Below are positions 1 through 7,368 of a stretch of 23,327 nucleotides of DNA, in pieces. Every line of letters starts with the position of its first letter. Position 1 is the first letter of the stretch. The stretch spans positions 1 through 23,327 of the forward strand of contig JAZNYT010000034.1 of the NCBI GenBank assembly GCA_045594565.1, given 5' to 3'. Origin of the DNA: RGIG6353 sp045594565 (GTDB lineage: Bacteria; Bacillota; Clostridia; Oscillospirales; SIG627). The notes below the pieces were generated by a model that did not search any database, was not told the origin of the DNA, and saw only the letters and a list, made by a program, of their open reading frames with translations. Position numbers and translations under genes: made by a program.

Positions 1-31
1 CGTTCATTTTATCGGTTACCTTCCATGGCAT
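1..31 (-). CDS. IS481-like DDE transposase, N-terminal fragment (gene runs off the left edge)
   Basis: Reading the minus strand from base 31, an ATG opens a frame that begins M-P-W-K-V-T-D-K-M-N and continues off the window. The MPWKVTD opening is typical of IS481-family transposases (helix-turn-helix followed by an rve/DDE integrase domain). A purine-rich GGCGG motif lies about 10 bases upstream, and a TATAAT box is at 56-61 on the minus strand. Three copies of a terminal-type repeat follow at 69-132. Only ten codons are visible, so the family call rests on this start motif and the repeat context. Whether the gene is intact cannot be judged. Confidence 0.55.
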   Translation of the reverse strand, partial: MPWKVTDKMN

Positions 32-55
32 TTTTTAGCACCGCCTTTCGGCTTT

Positions 56-61
56 ATTATA
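56..61 (-). promoter_or_regulatory. -10 box for the transposase gene
   Basis: A perfect TATAAT on the minus strand, 25 bases before the transposase ATG. The -35 position (about 79-84) falls inside the innermost terminal repeat and is not a consensus match. Binding of transposase to that repeat could therefore block its own promoter; this is an inference. Confidence 0.4.
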
Positions 62-68
62 CCATGGG

Positions 69-132
69 CTTACCGATGTGCTGACACATCACTTACCGAT
101 GTGCTGAAACTTTCAACTTACCGATGTGCTGA
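69..132. repeat. Three direct copies of CTTACCGATGTGCTGA (insertion-sequence end)
   Basis: Identical 16-base units lie at 69-84, 92-107 and 117-132, spaced 23 and 25 bases apart, all in one orientation. They sit between the transposase promoter and flanking chromosomal DNA, which fits multiple transposase-binding sites at the end of an insertion sequence. The outer boundary of the element is probably just beyond 132, but the exact end and any target duplication cannot be fixed without the other end. Confidence 0.6.
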
Positions 133-140
133 AACCGCAC

Positions 141-160
141 AAACCGCTAGCGGTTTTCTT
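141..160 (+). terminator. Palindrome with T-rich tail, possible terminator
   Basis: AAACCGCTAGCGGTTT is a perfect 16-base palindrome followed by TTCTT. It lies just outside the insertion-sequence end. With such a short loop it could equally be a simple protein-binding palindrome. Confidence 0.3.
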
Positions 161-164
161 CCAA

Positions 165-495
165 AATTATTCAATATTCACTATTCAATATTCATTAAAA
201 AACGTTTCCGTTTTTAACCAAAATATCAAGCTTCCAAAGAGCGACGAGATTTTGAGGTAAAATCGCATATCTCGACGGCGTCGGCGTACAATGGTACGCC
301 AGTCCGAGAGAGATGCGAAGAAAATGAAATTTGGAATAATTAATAAGAAAGTCGATTTTCGACTTTCTACATTAGAAAAACTACTCTTTGACTACACTTT
401 GTTCGCACTTACTTTATGAAAAAGTGTTTGTGGTAAAACCTGAAAATTTTCATTTTCGGTTTTAACCAAAATATCTAAGCTCTCAAGAGGTTTTT
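165..495. other. Gene-free repeat-rich stretch upstream of rdgB
   Basis: No credible ORF is present. The stretch holds an ATTCAATATTCA tandem motif (about 167-195), a 16-base direct repeat TTTTAACCAAAATATC at 212-227 and again at 460-475, an imperfect inverted repeat centred on GGCGTACAATGGTACGCC (about 284-301), and a 10-bp hairpin AGAAAGTCGA/TCGACTTTCT at 346-368. No convincing promoter for rdgB was found; a TTGACT near 387 lacks a good -10 partner. Confidence 0.6.
346..368. repeat. Perfect 10-bp hairpin
   Basis: AGAAAGTCGA at 346-355 pairs with TCGACTTTCT at 359-368 across a TTT loop. It lacks a T-tract, so it is not clearly a terminator. It lies between the two copies of the TTTTAACCAAAATATC direct repeat. 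Confidence 0.55.
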
Positions 496-1101
496 ATGGT
501 AGAATTTGTATTTGCTTCAAGAAACAAGCACAAAGCAGGAGAGGTTGCAGACATACTCTCACGCCACCTGACCTTTAATTTCAGAATACTCACTCTTGAC
601 GATATCGGCTTTGAGGGTGAAATTATCGAAGACGGAAAAACCTTCGAGGAAAATGCCATGATAAAGGCGGCGGCAGCCTTTAAAAAATCGGGCCTTCCCT
701 CCTTTGCCGACGACTCGGGTCTTGAGGTTGATGCCCTTGGCGGTGCGCCCGGTATCTACTCTGCAAGATATGCGTCAAAGGACGGCTTTGATGCCGATGA
801 TAACGATAATAATGCACTTCTTTTAAAAAATCTTGAAGGAAAAGAAAACCGTGACGGTCAGTTTGTTGCGGCAGTTGCCTTTATATCCAAAGATACCTCT
901 TTCGTAACAAGAGGAGAGGTAAAGGGCAGAATTCTTCACGAGATACAGGGAGACGGCGGCTTCGGATATGACCCTCTGTTTTTCTCTTACGAGGCAAACG
1001 AGTGCTTCGGTATTCTCCCAAGAGAAGAGAAGAATAAAATAAGCCACCGCGCAAGAGCTTTTGAAGCTCTCGCAAAAGTGCTTAATGAAAAATATAATTA
1101 A
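496..1101 (+). CDS. rdgB: XTP/dITP diphosphatase (RdgB/HAM1 family)
   Basis: Predicted house-cleaning pyrophosphatase that hydrolyses non-canonical purine nucleotides (dITP, XTP, ITP) to monophosphates, keeping deaminated bases out of DNA and RNA; a soluble cytoplasmic Mg-dependent enzyme. The 201-residue product is of normal family length. It opens with the nucleotide-binding FASRNKHKAGE, followed by the hallmark SFADDSGLEVDALGGAPG around residues 69-85 and FGYDPLF near 155. AAGAGG at 485-490 supports the ATG at 496. It heads a plus-strand run, but 141 bases holding a palindromic element separate it from yhbY, so co-transcription is likely but not certain. Confidence 0.95.
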   Translation: MVEFVFASRNKHKAGEVADILSRHLTFNFRILTLDDIGFEGEIIEDGKTFEENAMIKAAAAFKKSGLPSFADDSGLEVDALGGAPGIYSARYASKDGFDADDNDNNALLLKNLEGKENRDGQFVAAVAFISKDTSFVTRGEVKGRILHEIQGDGGFGYDPLFFSYEANECFGILPREEKNKISHRARAFEALAKVLNEKYN

Positions 1102-1230
1102 ATGGAGAATTGAAAATTGAAAGCTGAGAATTAAGGAAATTTTGCCACAGGCAAAATCATAAATAATTGTAAATTTCACTTTGGGAAATTATCCGTAATT
1201 TTCAATTTTTCATTTTCAATTTTCAATTAA
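1098..1230. repeat. MITE-like palindromic element between rdgB and yhbY
   Basis: The 133-base gap begins and ends with TTAA and is an imperfect palindrome. The left arm (GAGAATTGAAAATTGAAAG and following) is complementary to the right arm (TTCATTTTCAATTTTCAATT). A perfect inner hairpin TTTTGCC-ACA-GGCAAAA lies near 1140. The left end overlaps the rdgB stop codon and the right end stops just before the yhbY ribosome binding site, so the element fills the whole gap. It encodes nothing. Short elements with such AATTGAAAATTGA termini are dispersed repeats in some Clostridia (from memory, not searched). Confidence 0.55.
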
Positions 1231-1242
1231 CCAGAGGTTATT

Positions 1243-1533
1243 ATGACAAGTAAACAAAGAGCATATCTTAAATCTATTGCTACAAATGAAGATACCATTT
1301 TTCAGCTTGGCAAGGGCGGTATTGATGAAAACTTTATAAAGCAGGTTGACACAGCCCTTGAAAAGCGTGAAATAATAAAAATAAAGACACTTGAAACCTT
1401 TGTTGACGGTCCGCACTTCGCCGCATCCGAGATTGCAGAATCTGTGGGCGCCGAGGTCGTACAGGTAATAGGCACAAAATTTGTACTTTACCGCGAAAGC
1501 CGTAAAAACAAAAAAATAATTTTGCCGAGATAA
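1243..1533 (+). CDS. yhbY: YhbY-type CRM-domain RNA-binding protein
   Basis: A small (96-residue) basic RNA-binding protein consisting of a single CRM domain. Known homologues bind pre-50S ribosomal subunits and are linked to large-subunit assembly. The start MTSKQRAYLKSIA and the GKGGI loop near residues 24-28, which contacts RNA, are family hallmarks; the length is typical. AGAGG precedes the ATG. Its stop lies 6 bases before the nadD start, and the yhbY-nadD-yqeK-rsfS order is a conserved Firmicutes ribosome-assembly/NAD cluster. Confidence 0.93.
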   Translation: MTSKQRAYLKSIATNEDTIFQLGKGGIDENFIKQVDTALEKREIIKIKTLETFVDGPHFAASEIAESVGAEVVQVIGTKFVLYRESRKNKKIILPR

Positions 1534-1539
1534 GGAATA

Positions 1540-2751
1540 ATGAAGATAGGTCTTTTCGGAGGCGCTTTCAATCCGCCTCATTTAGGTCACAAGCACGCCC
1601 TTAAAGCCTTTTATGAAAAGGCGGAGCTTGATTGTGTTCTGGTTATTCCGTCCTTTGTTTCTCCCCATAAGGAGTCCCCTTTCTTTTCTGCCTCCTTCGA
1701 GGACAGACTCGAGATGTGCCGTCTTTCTTTTGGCGAGGATACCGAAAACGTCATTATCAGTGACGTAGAAAGACGTCTTTTTGACAAGACGGGAGAAAAA
1801 AGCTATACCTATCTGACAGTTGACAGTCTGAAAAAAGAGTATCAAGGTAACTTCTATCTTTTCGTGGGAAGCGATATGTTTTTTACTCTCCCTTCATGGA
1901 AAGAGGCAGAAAAGCTGATGGGTAGCGTTACCGTTTGCACCATGAAACGAAGCGTCACTGATGCGGAAATGGAAAGCACAAAGGAAAAATACGAGAAGGA
2001 CTTTGGGGCAAGTGTGATTATACTCGACACTCCCCCGTTTGAAGCCTCGTCTACAGAAGTGAGAGAAAAAAATGCTCTTTCCATGGTAGATGAAAAGGTT
2101 GCGGAGTATATAGAAAGCCACAAGCTCTATAAAGAGAAAAAAACGCGAGAGGAGCTTCTCTCACTCCTTCAAGCAAAAGTTAAAGAATCAAGATTTATCC
2201 ATACTCTCGGAGTCGAGGAGGAAGCGGTTTTCCTTGCAGGACTGCTGGCACCGAATTTGACAGAGGAGATTTCGAGAGCGGCACTTCTTCACGACGTGAC
2301 AAAATATCTTACCCTTGAGGAGCACAAAAAGCTCAAGCCCGACCTTTCGGAAAACGACCTGAAAAGTCCCGATACTATCCATGCACTGACAGGTGCAGCT
2401 TTTGCCGAGAAGGTGCTTTTTGAAAGTGCCGCCATTTCGTCAATGATAGAATACCACACAACGGCAAACGAAAAAATGACGGTTCCGGAAATGATAATAT
2501 TCGTTTCCGACTACACCGAAAAGAACAGGCTTCACAAAGCTTGTATCGCCGAAAGAGAAAGACTTCACCGCGAGCTTCTCAGTGCAGAAAGCAGAAAAGA
2601 AAGATATGACGTACTTTTGAATTCGGTTGTAAGAATACTTGAAAACACGGTAAAATATCTTACCGAAAAAAACAGTTTTATCCATCCAAAAACCTTTGAC
2701 GCTCTCAAATCCTTAAAGGAGCAGGTTTACAAGGAGAAAAATGAAAGATAA
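1540..2751 (+). CDS. nadD: Fusion of NadD (nicotinate-nucleotide adenylyltransferase) and YqeK (HD-domain hydrolase)
   Basis: The N-terminal part (about residues 1-197) is NadD, which joins ATP to nicotinate mononucleotide in NAD synthesis. It has GGAFNPPHLGH with the catalytic HLGH at 14-17, and ASSTEVR at 169-175, the (I)SSTxVR nucleotide-binding motif. The C-terminal part (about 200-403) is a YqeK-type HD phosphohydrolase with H221, H251-D252 (LLHDVTKY), the conserved IHALTGA, and VSDYTE as metal-site segments. YqeK of Bacillus is a symmetrical Ap4A hydrolase and is normally a separate gene downstream of nadD. Here there is no stop or restart between the two. AAGGAA precedes the ATG, and the end overlaps the next gene by 11 bases. 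Both halves keep their key residues. Confidence 0.93.
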   Translation: MKIGLFGGAFNPPHLGHKHALKAFYEKAELDCVLVIPSFVSPHKESPFFSASFEDRLEMCRLSFGEDTENVIISDVERRLFDKTGEKSYTYLTVDSLKKEYQGNFYLFVGSDMFFTLPSWKEAEKLMGSVTVCTMKRSVTDAEMESTKEKYEKDFGASVIILDTPPFEASSTEVREKNALSMVDEKVAEYIESHKLYKEKKTREELLSLLQAKVKESRFIHTLGVEEEAVFLAGLLAPNLTEEISRAALLHDVTKYLTLEEHKKLKPDLSENDLKSPDTIHALTGAAFAEKVLFESAAISSMIEYHTTANEKMTVPEMIIFVSDYTEKNRLHKACIAERERLHRELLSAESRKERYDVLLNSVVRILENTVKYLTEKNSFIHPKTFDALKSLKEQVYKEKNER

Positions 2752-4465
2752 CGAAAAAAAGAAGCGTCGTGCAAAGCGTGATATAACGCCGAAAAAGCAC
2801 ACCCGCGCAAAAAGAGACGTGGAAATAAAAAAAGTAAAGATACCGATAGAGGAGCCCACCGAAAAGAAGAAGCCGAAAAAAGCGCTTCTCATCGCGGCAG
2901 GAATCCTACTGACTCTTGTTATAGTTCTTGGTGTAGCGTTCGTGCTTATGTCGCCCACCATAGATATGGGTGCAAATCCTTTTGAAAATTCGGATATAAT
3001 GCACCCCTTCGGTAAGAAGTCGGCTTATAGCTTTGAAACGGTGTACAGATATTTCAGAGAGCCGAATTTCGGAACCATATATACTCTTGAAGATTTCTAT
3101 GCAAACGGAAACCTCAAGGGAAGCGCAGGAATCGAAAGAGACAAGAATTCATACAACGTTCTCGTTGTTGGCAAGGACAGAGTAGGCTCAAATACCGACG
3201 TTATTATGGTGGTTAATTTCAATGCGTCGACACAGGAAATAAACGTTTTGCAAATTCCACGTGATACCTACGTGGAAGACCCCATAAACGTAAATCAGAG
3301 CAAGAGAATTAACGCTATATATGCTTTTGCATATATGAAGAACTCACGTTCTATGTCTCATAGCGATGCTTCTCACGAATCGGTGAAATATCTGGAGGGC
3401 GTTATAGAGGACACCTTCGGCATAACCATTGACAACTATTTTATGATAGATTTAAACGGCTTTGTCAAGATAATAGACTCTATAGGAGGAGTTGAAGTTG
3501 ACGTACCCTTCGATATGTACTATAATGATGAAGCGCAGAATCTTCATATCGACCTGAAAAAAGGACGTCAGACACTGAACGGAAATCAGTCAGAGCAATT
3601 CGTAAGATTCAGAAACACCTACGTTCTGGGCGACCTCGGCAGAGTTTCGGCGCAGAAGATATATCTTTCAGCCCTTGTTGAAAAGCTGCTTTCGCCCGAC
3701 TGGTTTACTCTTGATAAGCTCACCTCGGTAGCAACAAATCTTATCAAATACTCAACCACAAGCGTAACTCTTTCCGATATTGTAGGATACCTTAAGAAGA
3801 TAGATTTCTCAACACTTTCCGATGATTCCATAACCTTCTATACTGCTCAGGGTGAATCCTTCTTTGCAAAGAGCGGTGCTTCTATGTACACCCTTTATAT
3901 GGAGGAAAACCTCGAAATCATAAACAAAGCCTTTAACGTTTATAACCTGAAAGTTACCCAAGACCACGTAACTCTTTCGGAGCAAATGAGGACCGAATAT
4001 ACCATAGTTGATACAAACGGACTCACCGCAAACGAAATAGAAAAAGACCAACCTCATATTATAGTTGCCCGTCCACGTCCTACCGTCACCCCGGAAGAGA
4101 GTGACGGAGGGGACGAAGAGCCTACCGAGGGAGAAATTCCCGAGGAATCTCCGGAAGGTGAAGCCACCGAGAGTGGTGAAATGGAGGGCACAGAGGAAGA
4201 AGTCACAGAGGATACCGTAGTCGAAGGTGAAGAAACCGAGGAAGGAAACGTAAACGAGGGAGAAGAGAGCCCCGTGGAAGAACTCCCCGCCGATGAGCCC
4301 TTGACGGAGACGGATGAAAACACCGACAATGAAGAAAGCAAAGAGGGCACAGAAGAGACGGAGCCCGACTGGGACGAGCTTTTTGAAAATGGTGAAATAG
4401 TAGCAGAAGAACCCACGGAAGATACATACACAGAAGAAACCGAAAGGAACGAAACAAATGATTGA
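2741..4465 (+). CDS. LytR-CpsA-Psr (LCP) family cell-wall glycopolymer ligase with acidic tail
   Basis: LCP proteins transfer lipid-linked glycopolymers such as teichoic acids to peptidoglycan outside the membrane. The 574-residue product has a very basic cytoplasmic N-terminus (Lys/Arg-rich, residues 1-46) and one membrane segment (about 47-70). The extracellular LCP domain (about 138-330) includes VLVVGKDRVGSNTDVIMVV, QIPRDTYV, SIGGVEVDVP and FVRFRN...GDLGRVSAQK, which carry the conserved Arg/Asp residues. From about residue 440 to the end the chain is a low-complexity Glu/Thr/Ser/Pro tail of about 135 residues, not part of the LCP fold. AAGGAG supports the ATG at 2741. It overlaps nadD-yqeK by 11 bases and rsfS by 8, placing it inside the operon. 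Confidence 0.92.
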   Translation: MKDNEKKKRRAKRDITPKKHTRAKRDVEIKKVKIPIEEPTEKKKPKKALLIAAGILLTLVIVLGVAFVLMSPTIDMGANPFENSDIMHPFGKKSAYSFETVYRYFREPNFGTIYTLEDFYANGNLKGSAGIERDKNSYNVLVVGKDRVGSNTDVIMVVNFNASTQEINVLQIPRDTYVEDPINVNQSKRINAIYAFAYMKNSRSMSHSDASHESVKYLEGVIEDTFGITIDNYFMIDLNGFVKIIDSIGGVEVDVPFDMYYNDEAQNLHIDLKKGRQTLNGNQSEQFVRFRNTYVLGDLGRVSAQKIYLSALVEKLLSPDWFTLDKLTSVATNLIKYSTTSVTLSDIVGYLKKIDFSTLSDDSITFYTAQGESFFAKSGASMYTLYMEENLEIINKAFNVYNLKVTQDHVTLSEQMRTEYTIVDTNGLTANEIEKDQPHIIVARPRPTVTPEESDGGDEEPTEGEIPEESPEGEATESGEMEGTEEEVTEDTVVEGEETEEGNVNEGEESPVEELPADEPLTETDENTDNEESKEGTEETEPDWDELFENGEIVAEEPTEDTYTEETERNETND

Positions 4466-4814
4466 TGCAAGAAAGCTTTCAGAGGATATAATAAAGATAC
4501 TTGACTCAAAGAAAGCATTTAACATAAAGCTTCTCGGAATTGAGAAGCAGACAGTTATCGCCGACTACTTTGTACTTGCCTGCGGTGCTAATAACACACA
4601 GGTATCGGCACTTGCCGACGAGCTTGAATTCAAGCTTTCGGAGGAGGGAATTTCCGCCGACAGACGTGAAGGACACGGAGCGTCAGAGTGGATAGTAATC
4701 GACTATAACAGTGTAATTGTTCACGTTTTCAGCCGTGACGCCAGAGCAAAATACAACCTTGAAAAGCTTTGGGCAGACGCGGAGGATATAGACATAACTA
4801 ATCTTTTATCATAA
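4458..4814 (+). CDS. rsfS: Ribosomal silencing factor RsfS
   Basis: RsfS binds ribosomal protein L14 on the 50S subunit and blocks subunit joining in slow growth. The 118-residue length is normal, and the family features are visible: DARKLSEDIIKILDSKKAF, then KQTVIADYFVLACGANNTQV, then the GHGASEWIVIDYNSVIVHVF core. The start ATG overlaps the 3' end of the LCP gene, with AAGGAA upstream. Its place after nadD-yqeK is the standard Firmicutes order, so the ATG-overlap operon is well supported. Confidence 0.95.
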   Translation: MIDARKLSEDIIKILDSKKAFNIKLLGIEKQTVIADYFVLACGANNTQVSALADELEFKLSEEGISADRREGHGASEWIVIDYNSVIVHVFSRDARAKYNLEKLWADAEDIDITNLLS

Positions 4815-4828
4815 AGAGGTACAATAAA

Positions 4829-7231
4829 ATGGCGTATAATTTTAAAGAGATTGAAAAAAAATGGCAAAAGGCGTGGGACGACGCTCACGTTTTTGAAGCA
4901 GAGGACCACTCCTCAAAGCCCAAGTTTTTCGGACTTGTAGAATTCCCCTACCCCAGCGGCTCGGGAATGCACGTAGGACACATCAAGGCTTATTCGGGAC
5001 TTGAGGTTATCAGCCGTAAAAAGAGAATGCAAGGCTATAACGTACTCTTCCCCATCGGCTTTGACGCCTTCGGTCTTCCTACCGAAAACTCGGCTATTAA
5101 GTTTAACACACACCCCAGAATACTTACCGATGCTAACATCGAAAAGTTCACGGCTCAGCTTAAGCGTGTAGGCTTTTCCTTCGACTGGACAAGAGTTATA
5201 GACACTACCGACGAGAGCTACTACAGATGGACTCAGCACATATTCCTCGAGCTTTTCAAGAAGGGTCTCGCCTTCCGTGATACGGCTCTTGTAAACTACT
5301 GTCCTCACTGTAAGGTAGTTCTTTCAAATGAGGACTCCCAGGGCGGTAAGTGTGACATCTGTCACAACGATATAATTCAGAAGTCGAAGGACGTATGGTA
5401 TCTTAGAATCACCAAGTACGCTGACAGACTTCTTGAAGGGCTTAAAGATGTTGACTATCTTCCCCAGATTAAGCAGCAGCAGGTAAACTGGATTGGTAAG
5501 TCCACAGGTGCATTCGTAAACTTCAAGGTAAAGGGTACCGACGAGGAGCTTCGTATATATACAACCCGTCCCGACACTCTTTTCGGTGTAACCTTTATGG
5601 TTATCGCACCCGAGCATCCCATAATTGAGAGAAACAAAGACAAAATAACCAATTTCAATGAGCTTATCTCCTACCGTGAGGAATGCGCAAAGAAGACAGA
5701 GTTCCAGAGAACACAGCTGAACAAGGACAAGACGGGTGTAAGAATTGAGGGTATTGCTGGTATCAACCCCCTCAACGGAAAGGAAATACCCATCTACGTT
5801 GCAGACTACGTAATGATGGGCTACGGCACAGGTGCTATTATGGCGGTTCCCGCACACGATGAGCGTGACTGGGAATTTGCAAACAAGTTCGGCATTGACA
5901 TAATCGAGGTTATAAAGGGCGGAGACATTTCTAAGGAAGCCTATACAGGCGACGGCGAAATGGTTAACTCCGAGTTCCTTAACGGCTTTACAAATAAAAA
6001 GGACTCTATCAAGAGAATGATAGAATACCTTGAAGAAAAGAGCATTGGCGAAGAAGGCGTTCAGTACAAGATGAAGGACTGGGCGTTCAACCGTCAGAGA
6101 TACTGGGGCGAGCCTATTCCCATCGTTCACTGTGAGCATTGCGGAATGGTTCCCGTTCCCGAGGAAGAGCTTCCTTTAAGACTTCCCGCAGTTGAAAACT
6201 TCGAGCCGGGTGAAGGTGGAGAAAGCCCTCTTGCAAAGATACCCGAGTTCGTAAACTGCAAGTGTCCCGTCTGCGGCAAGGATGCAAAGCGTGAGACCGA
6301 TACAATGCCTCAGTGGGCAGGCTCATCATGGTACTTCCTCAGATACTGTGACCCGAAGAATGACAAGGCTCTTGCATCAAAAGAGGCTCTTGAATACTGG
6401 ATGCCCGTTGACTGGTATAACGGCGGTATGGAGCACGTAACCCGTCATATGATATACTCCCGTTTCTGGCACAAGTTCCTTTACGATATAGGAGAGGTCA
6501 ACACCGACGAGCCTTATGCAAAGAGAACGGCGCAGGGACTTATTCTCGGTCCCGATGGCGAAAAGATGTCCAAATCCCGTGGCAACGTTGTTGACCCCAA
6601 CGAGGTGGTTGACCAGTATGGCGCAGACGTTCTTCGTACTTATATTCTCTTTATGGGTGACTACGGTGCAGCCGCTCCTTGGAACGAAAACAGCATAAAG
6701 GGCTGCAAACGTTTCCTTGACAGAGTTGAAGGACTTCTTTCTATCGCAAAGGGAGAAGGCGTAACGCCTGCTCTTGAGTCCGCATTCCATAAGACTATCA
6801 AGAAGGTTACCCTTGATATTGACGAAATGAAGTTCAACACAGCCATTGCCGCTATGATGACACTCATCAACGAAATATACGACAAGAACACTCTCACAGT
6901 TGACGAGCTTAAAACGTTTATTACTCTCCTTTGTCCCTTTGCACCTCACCTTGCAGAGGAAATGTGGGAGAAGCTCGGCGGCAAGGGTCTTTGCTCGGTT
7001 ACCGCTTGGCCCGTGTGGGACGAGAAGAAGTGCGAGGACAAGACAGTTGAGATTGCAATTCAGGTACTCGGTAAGCTCAAGGGCACCGTTACCGTTGCAG
7101 TTGACGCCGATAAGGACTTCGTTCTCGACCTTGTAAAGAACGATGAAAGAATTAAGCCTCTCATCGAGGGCAAGACAATCGTTAAGGAAATCTACGTTCC
7201 CGGAAAGATAGTAAATATAGTTGTGAAATAA
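4829..7231 (+). CDS. leuS: Leucine--tRNA ligase
   Basis: Charges tRNA-Leu with leucine; cytoplasmic class I synthetase. The 800-residue protein is full length for the bacterial form. The HIGH motif reads HVGH at 48-51 within FPYPSGSGMHVGH, and KMSKS is at 579-583. The CP1 editing domain carries TTRPDTLFGVTFMV and GTGAIMAVPAHDERD, with the Asp used in proofreading. Two CxxC pairs (CPHC...CDIC and, further on, CEHC...CPVCG) are probable zinc sites. It begins 14 bases after rsfS with AAGAGG upstream, so it is probably read through from the operon. A strong terminator follows. Confidence 0.98.
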   Translation: MAYNFKEIEKKWQKAWDDAHVFEAEDHSSKPKFFGLVEFPYPSGSGMHVGHIKAYSGLEVISRKKRMQGYNVLFPIGFDAFGLPTENSAIKFNTHPRILTDANIEKFTAQLKRVGFSFDWTRVIDTTDESYYRWTQHIFLELFKKGLAFRDTALVNYCPHCKVVLSNEDSQGGKCDICHNDIIQKSKDVWYLRITKYADRLLEGLKDVDYLPQIKQQQVNWIGKSTGAFVNFKVKGTDEELRIYTTRPDTLFGVTFMVIAPEHPIIERNKDKITNFNELISYREECAKKTEFQRTQLNKDKTGVRIEGIAGINPLNGKEIPIYVADYVMMGYGTGAIMAVPAHDERDWEFANKFGIDIIEVIKGGDISKEAYTGDGEMVNSEFLNGFTNKKDSIKRMIEYLEEKSIGEEGVQYKMKDWAFNRQRYWGEPIPIVHCEHCGMVPVPEEELPLRLPAVENFEPGEGGESPLAKIPEFVNCKCPVCGKDAKRETDTMPQWAGSSWYFLRYCDPKNDKALASKEALEYWMPVDWYNGGMEHVTRHMIYSRFWHKFLYDIGEVNTDEPYAKRTAQGLILGPDGEKMSKSRGNVVDPNEVVDQYGADVLRTYILFMGDYGAAAPWNENSIKGCKRFLDRVEGLLSIAKGEGVTPALESAFHKTIKKVTLDIDEMKFNTAIAAMMTLINEIYDKNTLTVDELKTFITLLCPFAPHLAEEMWEKLGGKGLCSVTAWPVWDEKKCEDKTVEIAIQVLGKLKGTVTVAVDADKDFVLDLVKNDERIKPLIEGKTIVKEIYVPGKIVNIVVK

Positions 7232-7242
7232 GATATTTAATA

Positions 7243-7281
7243 TTTAGGGGGAGCACTTTTCAAAAAAGTGCTCCCCCTAAA
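7243..7281 (+). terminator. Strong hairpin terminator after leuS
   Basis: A perfect 18-bp stem (7243-7260 with 7264-7281) has a 3-base loop; the left arm is TTTAGGGGGAGCACTTTT. It closes the rdgB/yhbY-leuS run. Instead of a T-tract, AACCCCC follows, a feature shared with the hairpin at 13169-13209. Confidence 0.8.
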
Positions 7282-7328
7282 ACCCCCATGAAAATTATTA
7301 TAATTATATTTATTTTTGAAAAGGCTTG

Positions 7329-7337
7329 TGATATAAT
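7329..7337 (+). promoter_or_regulatory. Extended -10 promoter for the large lipoprotein gene
   Basis: TGATATAAT is a perfect extended -10 (TGnTATAAT), 31 bases before the ATG at 7369. No good -35 is seen at 17 bases spacing, as is common for extended -10 promoters. It follows the leuS terminator directly. Confidence 0.55.
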
Positions 7338-7368
7338 TAATAATGAAAATTTCTACAAGGAGTATCAT

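Noticed and set aside
69..132. CRISPR array
   Set aside because: Only three 16-base repeats with 7-9 base gaps; too short for repeat-spacer units and adjacent to a transposase start.
3809..4525. Long minus-strand frames opposite the LCP gene (up to 238 residues)
   Set aside because: They arise from the Glu-rich repeat composition of the sense strand; they have no ribosome binding site or recognisable domain.
5324..6139. 271-residue minus-strand frame inside leuS
   Set aside because: Shadow of a well-supported full-length leuS; no family features.
7288..7368. 27-codon upstream extension of the large lipoprotein
   Set aside because: It contains the promoter -10 and would spoil the lipoprotein signal; the ATG at 7369 has AAGGAG.
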